64,000 bases of DNA from Arthrobacter tumbae (GTDB lineage Bacteria; Actinomycetota; Actinomycetes; Actinomycetales; Micrococcaceae). This document shows, piece by piece, positions 41,930 to 50,369 of the stretch. The stretch's first letter is position 1. Each line of letters opens with the position of its first letter. The stretch covers positions 2,356,001 through 2,420,000 of the forward strand of contig NZ_JAFBCC010000001.1 of NCBI RefSeq assembly GCF_016907495.1, read 5' to 3'. A model generated the notes under the pieces. The model saw only the letters and a program-made list of their open reading frames with translations, searched no databases and was not told the origin of the DNA. The position numbers and the translations under genes were made by a program.

Positions 41930-42397
41930 ATGGACGCGCACCGGACAATCACCTGTGAAATTCCTCTGAGATGGTCAGACATGGACGCCTACGGGCACAT
42001 CAACAACGTTCAGGTTGTGCGGCTCCTTGAGGAGGCACGCATTCAGGCCTTCGGTCCTCCCGGAGGTACTGGCGCCGCAGGACAGGACCCGCCGGTGCCT
42101 CTCTTCAGCTCCATTGCTGCAGGCGTGCAGGCCCTGGTGGTTGAACACCGCATCAGGTACACGGCCACCCTCGATTACCGGAACGTGCCGCTGAAAATAG
42201 AGATCTGGATTTCAGACCTGCGAGCCGCGAGCCTCGGCATCGCATACCGCATCAACGACCCGGCGACTCATCGCGCATGCGTGTTGGCGCAGACCACCCT
42301 GGCCTTCGTGGACGGTGAATCGGAGTCGCTGCTTCGCATCACTGCGGGGCAGAAGCAGCAACTCGCGCCCTATGTGGGCCCGGCCCACTTCACCTGA
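41930..42397 (+). CDS. acyl-CoA thioesterase (4HBT / YbgC hotdog family)
   Basis: 155 residues from ATG 41930 (AGAGGA just upstream). IPLRWSDMDAYGHINNVQVVRLLEEARIQAF (~11-41) is the hotdog signature with the catalytic Asp of the 4HBT group and the HINN helix start; beta-strands EHRIRYTATLDYRNVPLKIEIWISDL and ACVLAQTTLAFVDGE complete the fold. It hydrolyses an acyl-CoA thioester, chain length unknown. Divergent from the rpf-like gene; convergent with formaldehyde dehydrogenase across an inverted repeat. Confidence 0.88.
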   Translation: MDAHRTITCEIPLRWSDMDAYGHINNVQVVRLLEEARIQAFGPPGGTGAAGQDPPVPLFSSIAAGVQALVVEHRIRYTATLDYRNVPLKIEIWISDLRAASLGIAYRINDPATHRACVLAQTTLAFVDGESESLLRITAGQKQQLAPYVGPAHFT

Positions 42398-42410
42398 GCA
42401 TCTGAGCACG

Positions 42411-42467
42411 TGAGTTGGCAGGACACACCCCATTGGTTGGTCATAAGGGGCGTGTCCTGCCAACTCA
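42411..42467. terminator. inverted repeat with TGAGTTGGCAG arm, copy 2
   Basis: Arms 42411-42426 and 42452-42467 are exact complements over 16 bp, extended by four more pairs after one mismatch, leaving a 15-base loop. It lies between convergent genes. Arm sequence TGAGTTGGCAG and the 15-mer CTGCCAACTCAACGG are shared with 20065-20107, 22 kb away. Confidence 0.75.
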
Positions 42468-42474
42468 ACGGGGG

Positions 42475-43692
42475 TTACGCGGCGATGTAGCCGTTCGGGT
42501 TCAGCACATACTTCGTCGCAGCACCCTTGTCGAACTCCTCATAGCCGCGCGGTGCATCCTCCAACGGGATCGCTTTCGCGTTCACTGCCTTGGCGATCTG
42601 CACCTTGTCGTGCAGGATCGCGGTCATGAGCTGACGGTTGTACTTCATGACCGGGCACTGGCCCGTGGTGAAGGACAGGGACTTGGCCCAGCCGGTTCCC
42701 AGGGAGATGGACAGCGATCCGACCTGCGCAGCTTCGTCGATACCGCCCGGATCACCCGTGACGTAGAGACCGGGGATGCCGAGCGCTCCGCCCGCCGCCG
42801 TAATGGACATCAGCGAGTTCAGCACCGTCGCAGGAGCCTCGTGTGAGGCATCGCTTCCGTGGCCGCGCGCTTCGAAGCCCACGGCATCGACGCCGCAGTC
42901 GACTTCCGGCACACCGAGGATCTGCTCGATCTGATCCTTGGGATCGCCCTTCGAAACGTCGACCGTCTCGCAACCGAAGCTGCGTGCCTGCGCCAGGCGC
43001 TCTGCATTCAGATCACCCACGATGACGACGGCGGCACCCAGCAGCTGCGCGGACACCGCCGCAGCGAGGCCCACCGGACCCGCCCCCGCGATATAGACGG
43101 TGCTGCCGACGGCGACGCCGGCCGTGTACGCACCGTGGAAGCCGGTGGGGAAGATGTCGGAGAGCATCGTCAGGTCCAGGATCTTCTCCAGCGCCTGGTC
43201 CCGGTCAGGAAACTTCAACAGGTTCCAGTCCGCATACGGAACCAGGACATACTCTGCCTGCCCACCGACCCAGCCGCCCATGTCAACGTATCCGTAAGCG
43301 CTTCCGGGGCGGTCGGGGTTGACGTTGAGGCAGATACCGGTCTTGCGCTCCTTGCAGTTCCGGCACCGGCCGCAGGAGATGTTGAACGGAACCGAACAGA
43401 TGTCACCTTTCTTGATGAATTCGACGTCGCTTCCGACCTCGACCACTTCACCGGTGATCTCGTGGCCGAGCACCAGATCCGACGGGGCGGTGGTCCGCCC
43501 GCGGACCATGTGTTGATCCGAGCCGCAGATGTTGGTTGCGACAGTCTTGAGGATGACGCCGTGATTGACCTTTCTGCCGATATTCGCAGGATTGACGCCT
43601 GGGCCGTCCTGGAGCTCGAACGTGGGGTAATCGGTGTCAATAACCTCGACCTTGCCGGGGCCCTTGTAGGCCACAGCCTTGTTTCCTGACAT
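42475..43692 (-). CDS. fdhA: formaldehyde dehydrogenase, glutathione-independent type (zinc ADH family)
   Basis: 405 residues from ATG 43692 with GGAAGGA at ideal spacing. Zinc-dependent medium-chain dehydrogenase: ATNICGSDQHMVRGR (catalytic Cys), GHEITGEVVEVG, structural-zinc CGRCRNCKERKTGIC, and Rossmann GAGPVGLAAAVSAQLLGAAVVIVGD. The GSDQHMVRGR and NPDRPGSAYGYVDMGGWVGGQAEYV segments match the Pseudomonas putida-type enzyme, which carries tightly bound NAD and oxidises formaldehyde without a thiol cofactor. Standalone transcript between two hairpins. Confidence 0.9.
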   Translation of the reverse strand: MSGNKAVAYKGPGKVEVIDTDYPTFELQDGPGVNPANIGRKVNHGVILKTVATNICGSDQHMVRGRTTAPSDLVLGHEITGEVVEVGSDVEFIKKGDICSVPFNISCGRCRNCKERKTGICLNVNPDRPGSAYGYVDMGGWVGGQAEYVLVPYADWNLLKFPDRDQALEKILDLTMLSDIFPTGFHGAYTAGVAVGSTVYIAGAGPVGLAAAVSAQLLGAAVVIVGDLNAERLAQARSFGCETVDVSKGDPKDQIEQILGVPEVDCGVDAVGFEARGHGSDASHEAPATVLNSLMSITAAGGALGIPGLYVTGDPGGIDEAAQVGSLSISLGTGWAKSLSFTTGQCPVMKYNRQLMTAILHDKVQIAKAVNAKAIPLEDAPRGYEEFDKGAATKYVLNPNGYIAA

Positions 43693-43843
43693 GGTGATCC
43701 TTCCGAGTTGGTGGGCGTTCGTCATCGAACGTCCCTTCCGCAAGGCCATGGCCGACCCGTCCGTCAGCAGGAGGCCTCGCCGTCAGTCTAGGCGCGTGAA
43801 CCTTCGGAAAGCATCAGTTCCCATAAACATTCCAGTCGTGCAA

Positions 43844-43880
43844 AAGCACGTCCCGCCGGGCTTCCGGGCGGGGCGTGCTT
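43844..43880 (-). terminator. hairpin terminator after the DUF4383 gene
   Basis: A 16-bp stem starting AAGCACG and ending CGTGCTT, with a few G-U/mismatched positions and a CTTC-centred loop. It lies 17 bp after the DUF4383 stop on the minus strand and upstream of fdhA. Confidence 0.65.
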
Positions 43881-43896
43881 CTCGGCATGTGGATCG

Positions 43897-44355
43897 CTAG
43901 ATGGCGCGGCTCCCACGGTGCCGCATGGCATACGCGACGCCCAGTCCGACGGCGACGACGCCGAGGATCAGGTTGAGCCAGTTAGTGGATGCGTTCGTGG
44001 AAAGAATGTTGGCCGCTGAGGTGCCGACAATCAATCCGTAGAGCCACATGACCAGCAGGACCGCACCGCTTCCGATCAGGAAGTTTCGAGCTGACAGAAC
44101 TCCGCGGCTCATCCAGACTCCGGCAGCACCCATCGCCAGGTACACCAGGTTGAGGAGCATGGATACCTGGAACGCGCCCAGAAGCATGGCTTCGGAACCG
44201 GCTGCAAACGCCATGGAACCGTATTGTGTGGTGATGCCCGGGATGAACCCGAGAATCCCCACGAGCAGGAAAACTACTCCCATCCCCATCGAGGCGCTGC
44301 GAACGTGATCGCGCGTCACATGGAAATCATGCGCGTGGTGTGATGCGGTAGTCAT
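43897..44355 (-). CDS. DUF4383 small membrane protein
   Basis: 152 residues from ATG 44355 with AGGAGGGG 4 bases upstream; the longer frame to 44469 is rejected because it precedes this site. Four membrane spans: MGVVFLLVGILGFIPGI, FQVSMLLNLVYLAMGAAGVWM, NFLIGSGAVLLVMWLYGLIVG and WLNLILGVVAVGLGVAYAM. The His-rich start (SHHAHDFH), 'FQVS..LNLVYLAMG' and 'NWLNLILGV' are family features. Function unknown. Confidence 0.82.
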   Translation of the reverse strand: MTTASHHAHDFHVTRDHVRSASMGMGVVFLLVGILGFIPGITTQYGSMAFAAGSEAMLLGAFQVSMLLNLVYLAMGAAGVWMSRGVLSARNFLIGSGAVLLVMWLYGLIVGTSAANILSTNASTNWLNLILGVVAVGLGVAYAMRHRGSRAI

Positions 44356-44502
44356 CACCCCTCCTAATGTGTGAATATGACTCTTCGCTGTGCCGCGAAG
44401 CGTCAGGAGAGGCGCACCGCTTGCACCGCTGTCGGAGGAGCGCAAACCGCGCCCAACCAGCATTCTCATTTTACTGCTGAAACACCCACCTGATAAGGGA
44501 AA

Positions 44503-45264
44503 ATGATGGCCAACTGGGCACTGATCACCGGCGCAACTGCAGGTCTTGGCGCGGAGTTCGCGGAGCAGCTTGCTCAGCGTGGGAACGGGCTTGTCCTGGT
44601 CGCCCGGGACTCAGCCCGGTTGGAGGAAAAAGCCGCTGCACTCCGCTCCCGTTTCAACGTGGCAGTGGAGGTGCTGGCTGCAGATCTGCACGACGACGAC
44701 GGCGTCCGTCGCGTTCTCGACAGGCTGCGGGACAGCGCAGAGCCGGTTTCTACCCTGGTCAACAACGCGGGCTACGGCCTGCCCAAATCTTTCGAGGCCA
44801 ACCCGCTCGAGGATGAGCTGAACCACGCGGCGATTCATCTCACCGTCCCGCTCGCCCTCAGTCATGCTGCGCTGCAGGGCATGCTGGCCCGTGGTTCCGG
44901 GCACATCGTAAACGTAGCCAGCGTTGCCGGGTTCACTCCGCGCGGGACCTACGGCGCACTGAAGGCAGCCATGATCAACTTCAGCACCTGGGCGAACTTC
45001 GCCTACACGTCCCGCGGAGTGACCGTGATGGCGTTGTGTCCCGGCTTTGTCCACACCGAATTCCATCAGCGCATGGGCATGGACAAGGGTTCCGTTCCAC
45101 GCTGGATGTGGCTCAACGCGGGGGACGTCGTCAGCGCTGCACTGAAGGATCTTGCCGCCGGTAAGGCGGTGTCCATTCCCAGCCTGCGCTACAAGGTGCT
45201 TGCCTTCATTGCAAGGAACGCGCCGTTGTCGTTGGTTGCCAGGCTCGCAGCGCGAGGAAGGTGA
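44503..45264 (+). CDS. short-chain dehydrogenase/reductase
   Basis: 253 residues; ATG 44503 or the adjacent ATG 44506 (better spaced from AAGGG). Classical SDR: ALITGATAGLGAEFAEQLAQRG (TGxxxGxG cofactor loop), NNAGYG at ~87, catalytic Ser in VASVAGF and YxxxK in YGALKAA (~150-156). An Arg/Lys-rich turn (VARDSARLEEKAA) after beta-2 suggests NADP preference. It resembles DltE/YqjQ-like reductases of unknown substrate. Followed 6 bp later by the DUF503 gene, probably one transcript. Confidence 0.88.
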   Translation: MMANWALITGATAGLGAEFAEQLAQRGNGLVLVARDSARLEEKAAALRSRFNVAVEVLAADLHDDDGVRRVLDRLRDSAEPVSTLVNNAGYGLPKSFEANPLEDELNHAAIHLTVPLALSHAALQGMLARGSGHIVNVASVAGFTPRGTYGALKAAMINFSTWANFAYTSRGVTVMALCPGFVHTEFHQRMGMDKGSVPRWMWLNAGDVVSAALKDLAAGKAVSIPSLRYKVLAFIARNAPLSLVARLAARGR

Positions 45265-45270
45265 GAGGCC

Positions 45271-45564
45271 ATGTGGGTGGGATTCATTGAGTTCGACCTC
45301 CTGCTGGGGGACGTGCATTCCCTGAAGGGAAAGCGATCGCTGGTGCGGCCTCTTGTGGCAGAGGTGCGGCGGCGTTTCGAGGTGTCAGTGGCCGAGGTCG
45401 GTGCGCAGGACCTCCACCGCCGCGCAACTGTCGGCGTGGGGCTGGTGTCGGGGGAGCGCAAGCACGCTGTTGAGGTGCTCGATGAGGTTGAGCGGTTCGT
45501 CGCTGCGCGGCCGGAACTTGAACTCTTAAGTGCTCGACGCCGAATTGTAACCAGTGATGACTAA
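45271..45564 (+). CDS. DUF503 (YlxP-like) protein
   Basis: 97 residues. MWVGFIEFDLLLGDVHSLKGKRSLVRPLVAEVRRRFEVSVAEVG... is nearly the family consensus (VGxxxxxLxxxxxxSLKxKRxxVxxLxxRxRxxFNVSVAEV). In many bacteria ylxP lies with rbfA/truB and ribosome genes; here it follows an SDR and precedes a YegP-like gene. Ferredoxin-like fold, no known reaction. Confidence 0.9.
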   Translation: MWVGFIEFDLLLGDVHSLKGKRSLVRPLVAEVRRRFEVSVAEVGAQDLHRRATVGVGLVSGERKHAVEVLDEVERFVAARPELELLSARRRIVTSDD

Positions 45565-45627
45565 CGTGTTGGTCAGCGCGCTTACTACTATGGGAACGTT
45601 GAGGCGTACTTACGAGGAGGTAAGAGC

Positions 45628-45885
45628 GTGTCCGGATATTTCAAGCTGGTTGACGCCCATGATCACGGGTACCGGCTCAAACTCATGGCCGGTGACGGCA
45701 CGCTGATTGCCGTTTCCGCGTACTTCCCCACCAAACAGGCTGCCATTGAGGGCATTGACGTCATCCGTGAGATTGCCGGTACCGGTCCTGTCATGGACCA
45801 CACCCGCAAGAACCAGACTTCCCACGGTCACGCTGCCAGGGAGCAATCCATTCATGGCGCAGCGAAGCCTCGCCTTTCGGCCTGA
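45628..45885 (+). CDS. YegP/DUF1508 family protein
   Basis: 85 residues from GTG 45628 with GGAGG 8 bases upstream. YFKLVDAHDHGYRLKLMAGDGTLIAVSAYFPTKQAAIEGIDVIREIAGTGPVMD fits a single YegP repeat (FKxxxDxxGxYRFxLKAxNGxxIxxSExYxxKxxAxxGIxxVxxxA). E. coli YegP has two such repeats. Role unknown. A small hairpin follows at 45910-45928. Confidence 0.82.
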   Translation: MSGYFKLVDAHDHGYRLKLMAGDGTLIAVSAYFPTKQAAIEGIDVIREIAGTGPVMDHTRKNQTSHGHAAREQSIHGAAKPRLSA

Positions 45886-45909
45886 ACGTTGGCTGACCGC
45901 CTGTAAATG

Positions 45910-45928
45910 CCTGGGCTAAATGCCCAGG
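45910..45928 (+). terminator. small hairpin after the YegP-like gene
   Basis: CCTGGGC-TAAAT-GCCCAGG, 7-bp perfect stem; weak downstream U content. Possible terminator. Confidence 0.45.
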
Positions 45929-45979
45929 GCGGCGTTTCCGTGCCCACGGCGGTAGTGGCCTGCTTGCTACCGTGAACGG

Positions 45980-47041
45980 ATGACTGCCCAACCCGTCCGG
46001 CTTCTCCTCGACGTTGACACCGGAATTGACGACGCCGTCGCCCTCCTTTATCTGCTGGGCGTGCCTGATGTTCACATCGAAGGAATTACCTGCACCGCCG
46101 GCAATGTGTCCGCGCAGCAGGTTGCCGCGAACACCCTGGCGTTGTTGGAACTGGCCGGCGTCTCCGGCATCGAGGTTGCTACGGGGCGGGAAATCCCGCT
46201 GGACATCCCCCTGGTCACCACGGAGGAGACCCACGGAGACCAGGGCCTTGGCTATGCGGTGCTGCCGCCGGCCAGGCAAGCGGTGTCCAGCAGGACGGGC
46301 GTTGACCTGTGGGTGGAGGCTGCGCGGGCGAACCCGGGCGAAATCACGGGACTCGTGACGGGACCTCTCACCAACCTGGCGCTGGCTATCCGCCAGGAAC
46401 CGAACCTGCCGCACTTGCTCAAGGGGCTGGTGATCATGGGAGGTTCGTTCAACTACCAGGGCAACACCACGCCGGTGGCTGAATGGAACACCCACGTCGA
46501 CCCTCATGCCGCCCGCGAGGTCTATGCGGCGTACGAGGGAGTGCCGGCGGAGAAGCTGCCCATCATCTGCGCGCTTGAAACCACCGAGCGGATCGAGTGC
46601 CGGCCCGAACACGTTGAGCGGCTGTCTGCAGCCGCCGGTGTGCAGTCTGAGCTGCTGTCCACCGACGACGCCGACGGGTTGCGGAGCACCTCGACCAATC
46701 CGGTGATCGCGTTCCTTTCCGATGCCCTGCACTTCTACATGGAGTTCCACCGGCTCTACAACCAGGGCTACATCGCCCACCTTCACGACCTCTTCGCGGC
46801 GATGGTCGCAACCGGTGAGGCACGCTATACCGCGCGGGAGGCGCATGTCGACGTCGAGACCGAGTCTGCGCTGACCTTCGCCCAGACAGTGGGCGACTTC
46901 GCCGGGTTCCGGAAGCTCCCGCCGAACGCGCTGGTGGTGAGCGGCAACCATCCTGACGAGGTCTTCGAGCTGATGATCGAGCGGATAGCCACGCTGGCAC
47001 GGAAGGTGCCTGGAACGTCCGGAGTTCCCGGGCAGGGTTAG
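45980..47041 (+). CDS. inosine-uridine preferring nucleoside hydrolase
   Basis: 353 residues. RLLLDVDTGIDDAVALLYLLG (7-27) is the DxDxxxDD calcium-site signature; further ligands lie in VTGPLTNLALA (~125-135), MGGSFNYQGNTTPVAEWNTHVDPHAAREV (~153-181) and HLHDLFAAM (~267-275) with the C-terminal Asp. It cleaves ribonucleosides to base and ribose. It precedes an ECF importer by 187 bp with a hairpin between, so the importer could carry a nucleoside-derived compound, but the two have separate promoters by appearance. Confidence 0.92.
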   Translation: MTAQPVRLLLDVDTGIDDAVALLYLLGVPDVHIEGITCTAGNVSAQQVAANTLALLELAGVSGIEVATGREIPLDIPLVTTEETHGDQGLGYAVLPPARQAVSSRTGVDLWVEAARANPGEITGLVTGPLTNLALAIRQEPNLPHLLKGLVIMGGSFNYQGNTTPVAEWNTHVDPHAAREVYAAYEGVPAEKLPIICALETTERIECRPEHVERLSAAAGVQSELLSTDDADGLRSTSTNPVIAFLSDALHFYMEFHRLYNQGYIAHLHDLFAAMVATGEARYTAREAHVDVETESALTFAQTVGDFAGFRKLPPNALVVSGNHPDEVFELMIERIATLARKVPGTSGVPGQG

Positions 47042-47062
47042 TCCTGTCAGAACGTGCATGCA

Positions 47063-47099
47063 GTGCTTTCATTGCATGCATTGCCTGCAGTGAAAGCAC
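47063..47099 (+). terminator. hairpin between nucleoside hydrolase and ECF operon
   Basis: GTGCTTTCA (47063-47071) pairs with TGAAAGCAC (47091-47099); the 19-base loop is rich in TGCATGCA words that can pair further. A candidate -10 for the ECF operon, TACACT, lies downstream at 47132-47137. Confidence 0.45.
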
Positions 47100-47227
47100 C
47101 GCTACAAAAGGATCCTCTGCGCCGATCCCGGTACACTGGGAAGCTGCCGGCGGATCCCGCAGGCCTGCGCCGAGGTGACATGAGGTGCGCTCCTTGAGTC
47201 AATGTTCCTCCCTGCGTAAGGACCGCC

Positions 47228-48085
47228 ATGAATTCTTCCCTGACGCTGCCCGCCCACACCGCCGCGCCGTCGTCGCGCCGGATATTTCTCATCACCGGCG
47301 CCGCAGTCATTGCCGCGACCTACCTGTATTTGGTTCTGGTGCAGCCCGCTGAGATTGCCGGCGGAACGGGATCACCCGCAGGTCTCATCACCCTCCTGGG
47401 TTTCCTCGGGGGCGGCGCGCTCCTGGTGGCCGGCATTCTGCCCGGGCTGAGCACGCAGGCCGTGGTGCTGATGCCCCTGGGTATCGCGCTCAACATCTCG
47501 TTCGGGCAACTCGCGGGAAGTCTCGGGCTGCCGATCTACCTTGATGCACTCGGCACGGTGCTGGTCGCTGTCCTTGCGGGACCTGCGGCGGGTGCAGCGA
47601 CCGGCGTGCTGAGCAACGCGATCTGGGGTCTGTTCAATCCCTTCGCGCTACCGTTCGCGGCGGGATCCGCGGCCATTGGCCTGCTGGCAGGCCTGGCCGC
47701 GCGCTGGGGTATGTTCCGCCGCCTCTATCTGGTGCCGATCGCGGGCTTGCTGACCGGCGTCGTCGGCGGTTTGTTGGCTGCTCCCGTTGCTGCGTTCATG
47801 TTCGGTGCGGCCGGCACGATGGGCACGAACGCCCTTGTGGCCGCCTTCCGTGCGATGGGTGACACGTTGCTTGTCGCCGCGACCAAGCAGGGGCTGACAT
47901 CCGACACCATCGACAAGCTTCTCGTCTTCACGGTGGTTGCGCTGATTGTGTACGCGCTGCCGCGTCGTACCCGGAACGCGTTCGGGTTCGTACGGCGTCA
48001 CCGGGTGCTGCTGGGAAAGCCTTCCTCGACTGCGTCATCCGGCGGCGTGGATGTTCCGGACGAGAGCACTGCCGGAAGGAAGTAA
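47228..48085 (+). CDS. ECF transporter S component (substrate-specific membrane subunit)
   Basis: 285 residues, ATG 47228 with TAAGGA upstream. Six or seven membrane spans; PLGIALNISFGQLAGSLGLPIYLDALGTVLVAVLAGPAAGAATGVLSNAIWGLFNPFALPF-type sequence is a typical S-component core (ligand-binding helices with 'YLDxxGTxxVA..LGPxxGxxxGxLSN'). A basic C-terminal tail (RRHRVLLGKP...) ends the protein. Substrate unknown; a vitamin or nucleobase-like compound is expected from the class. It is followed after 3 bp by EcfT and then a fused ATPase. Confidence 0.83.
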   Translation: MNSSLTLPAHTAAPSSRRIFLITGAAVIAATYLYLVLVQPAEIAGGTGSPAGLITLLGFLGGGALLVAGILPGLSTQAVVLMPLGIALNISFGQLAGSLGLPIYLDALGTVLVAVLAGPAAGAATGVLSNAIWGLFNPFALPFAAGSAAIGLLAGLAARWGMFRRLYLVPIAGLLTGVVGGLLAAPVAAFMFGAAGTMGTNALVAAFRAMGDTLLVAATKQGLTSDTIDKLLVFTVVALIVYALPRRTRNAFGFVRRHRVLLGKPSSTASSGGVDVPDESTAGRK

Positions 48086-48088
48086 GAA

Positions 48089-48844
48089 GTGCGGTTCCGC
48101 CGCCGGATCTTCAACCCGCTCACTGAGCTGGCCGTCGCCGCGTTGCTGGTTGTGCTGGTGCTGGTCATCAATGACTGGCGCTTCTCGCTCGCCGTGCTCC
48201 TGTGTGTCGTGCTTCCTGCGGCGGCGACCTCCGGGCGGGCACAGCGCATCGTCGTCGTGTTCGGGGTGCTGGTAGGGCCGATGCTCGTCTTTCTACTGCT
48301 CCTGCACGGGCTGTTTTATCCCGAGGGGAACACAGTTCTGCTCAAGCTGGGCATAGCCGCCGTCACCGCGGAGGGGCTGCATTTCGCGCTGTCCATGGGC
48401 GCCCGGGTCGCGGCGTTCACGGGGCTGCTCCTCACAGCGGCGCTCTGTATGGACGTCTCAGAACTGTTGGCCACCCTCACCCATCGCCGCTGGAACCGAA
48501 AGCTCGTGTTCGTGCTCGGCGCAGCTGTCGGGCTGGCGCCACACGTGTCCGACCGGGCAACTCAGATCACCAGGGCCCAGCAGGCACGCGGTCTCGTTGT
48601 CACAGGCAACCCGCTGTCGAAGCTGAGGGCGCTCGTGATGGTCGGGCGGCCGCTCATCGCGGGGTTGTTGATCGATGCCGCAGACCGTTCCCGCACACTT
48701 GTTGCCCGCGGCTTCGCCGGCACGGCGCTACGCACCAGTTACCGTGCGGACACCGACACCGCTGCCCAGCGGACTGTGCGCTGGGGAATGAGTGCCGCCG
48801 TCGTGGTCTTCACTGCCTGGTGGTACGTGGGGAGGCCTGCGTGA
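48089..48844 (+). CDS. ecfT: ECF transporter T component (EcfT)
   Basis: 251 residues from GTG 48089, 3 bp after the S gene. N-terminal membrane spans 20-110, then a cytoplasmic coupling region with two Ala-Arg-Gly motifs: RAQQARGLVV (~165-174) and RSRTLVARGF (~204-213), which insert into the two ATPase subunits. This CbiQ/EcfT pattern is diagnostic. Its stop overlaps the ATPase GTG (GTGA at 48841), so S, T and A are translated together. Confidence 0.88.
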   Translation: MRFRRRIFNPLTELAVAALLVVLVLVINDWRFSLAVLLCVVLPAAATSGRAQRIVVVFGVLVGPMLVFLLLLHGLFYPEGNTVLLKLGIAAVTAEGLHFALSMGARVAAFTGLLLTAALCMDVSELLATLTHRRWNRKLVFVLGAAVGLAPHVSDRATQITRAQQARGLVVTGNPLSKLRALVMVGRPLIAGLLIDAADRSRTLVARGFAGTALRTSYRADTDTAAQRTVRWGMSAAVVVFTAWWYVGRPA

Positions 48845-50289
48845 TCTCCCTTGATCTGCGTAGCTTCGCGTACGACGACGACGACGGCGCGGTGCTGGCT
48901 GATGTTTCTCTCACCCTTGGCGCGGGGGAGCGGACGCTGGTTGTCGGAGCCTCCGGTTCCGGGAAGAGCACTTTGGCGGGCGTGGTTGCGGGGCACTTTG
49001 ACGCCGGTCGGGGACACCGGTTCGTCGGATCACTTTCGGTGGCCGGTGAGCGCCTGGTGTTCGAGGGTTCCGGGTCCGATCCGCGCATCGACCCTGCGGC
49101 GTGGGCTGCGCAGGTGGGGTATGTCGGGCAGCGTGCGCACGGGCAGTTGTCGATGGTCTGTGAGACCGTTGCGGAGGAGATCGCCTTTGGGCTGGCCAAC
49201 CGCGGTGTCCCCACCGAGCGGATGCGTGAGCTGGTGATTGGCACTGCCGCCAGGGTGGGATTGAGCGAGCTGATCGAGAGGGATCCCCGGCGGTTGTCCG
49301 GCGGCGAGCTTCAGCGCGTGTGTATCGCGGCCGCCGTCGTCGGCAATCCCGGGCTGCTGGTGCTCGACGAGCCGTTCAAGGGGCTGGACGCCGTCGGTCG
49401 CGGGGAGATTGACGTGCTGCTGAACGAGTTGATGCGGGAAGGTACGGCCATCCTGCAGTTCGAGCCGATGCTGCCGTGCGATCTCGACTCCCGGAGCCGG
49501 GTGATTGTGCTGGCTGACGGGACTGTGGTTGAGGGTCTGCGCGCTGAGGGTGGCGAGGATCTGCGGCGGTACGGGGTGGGCCTTGAAGGTGCGGCTCCGG
49601 ATGCTGAACCGAGAAGCGGGTTTACTGTGACGGACGAAGCGCCGGTCATCCAGCTCCGCGACCTGACGTTCGGCTACGGCGATGATCCGGTCCTGTCGAT
49701 AGCGGACCTCGTCATCGGGCGCGGTGAAGCCGTCGCTGTGCTTGGCCCGAACGGCGCCGGGAAGTCGACGCTTCTTCAGCACTTCAACGGGCTGCTGCGG
49801 CCGACTGCCGGTGCGGTGCACGTGGAGGGGCGGGACATTCGCGGACACTCAACCGGGGCTCTGGCCGCAACTGTCGGCTTCCTCTTCCAAGACAGCGACC
49901 AGCAGCTTTTCGAGCTGACGGTGCTGCGGGAGGCCTCCTACGGGCCGCGGGCTGCAGGTTACTCAACGAAGGAAGCGGCGCGCCTTGCGCTGCAGGCGCT
50001 GGGCGAGGTCGGGATGTCGGACTTGGTGGACGCCCATCCATATGACCTGTGTTTTCGGGATCGGCGACTTCTGGCCTTGGCGTCGCTGATGGCAACTGGT
50101 CCGCGCATTTGGGTGCTCGATGAACCGACGGTTGGGTTGGACCTGCGCGGACGGGAGCTTCTGGGGAGGCTGATCCGGCGCCATGCGGCGGGCGGCGGGA
50201 CTCTGGTCATGGCGACGCACGACGAGACTTTTGCAGAAGCGGTCTGTTCCCGTGCAATCAGGCTCAATGCTGGAGCTCGTGTTGGGTGA
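48841..50289 (+). CDS. ECF transporter fused ATPase (EcfA1-EcfA2 type)
   Basis: 482 residues from GTG 48841 inside the EcfT stop; the frame is open further upstream but only antiphase to EcfT. Two ABC domains. First: Walker A GASGSGKST (~37-45), signature LSGGELQRV (~157-165), Walker B LLVLDEP. Second: Walker A GPNGAGKST (~301-309), Q-loop FLFQDSDQQ, Walker B RIWVLDEPTVGLD. The second signature is degenerate (YDLCFRDRRLLALAS instead of LSGGQ), leaving one composite site probably non-hydrolysing; similar PYDL..-RR forms are known to me from some related ECF ATPases. Confidence 0.88.
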   Translation: MISLDLRSFAYDDDDGAVLADVSLTLGAGERTLVVGASGSGKSTLAGVVAGHFDAGRGHRFVGSLSVAGERLVFEGSGSDPRIDPAAWAAQVGYVGQRAHGQLSMVCETVAEEIAFGLANRGVPTERMRELVIGTAARVGLSELIERDPRRLSGGELQRVCIAAAVVGNPGLLVLDEPFKGLDAVGRGEIDVLLNELMREGTAILQFEPMLPCDLDSRSRVIVLADGTVVEGLRAEGGEDLRRYGVGLEGAAPDAEPRSGFTVTDEAPVIQLRDLTFGYGDDPVLSIADLVIGRGEAVAVLGPNGAGKSTLLQHFNGLLRPTAGAVHVEGRDIRGHSTGALAATVGFLFQDSDQQLFELTVLREASYGPRAAGYSTKEAARLALQALGEVGMSDLVDAHPYDLCFRDRRLLALASLMATGPRIWVLDEPTVGLDLRGRELLGRLIRRHAAGGGTLVMATHDETFAEAVCSRAIRLNAGARVG

Positions 50290-50369
50290 CCCAACCCGTT
50301 CAACCCGTCCGCATCACCCCACGCGGGCGTGGTCGAGGGCACGCAGCCCCAAACTCAGCGCTCAGCTTG

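Noticed and set aside
47100..47227. Possible riboswitch before the ECF operon
   Set aside because: I looked for thiamine, cobalamin and guanidine-I consensus words and found none; only a hairpin and a plausible -10.
48202..48840. N-terminal extension of the ECF ATPase
   Set aside because: The in-frame stretch is out of phase with the clearly coding EcfT gene and is Arg/Gly/His-rich; the GTG at 48841 fits the ABC domain start.
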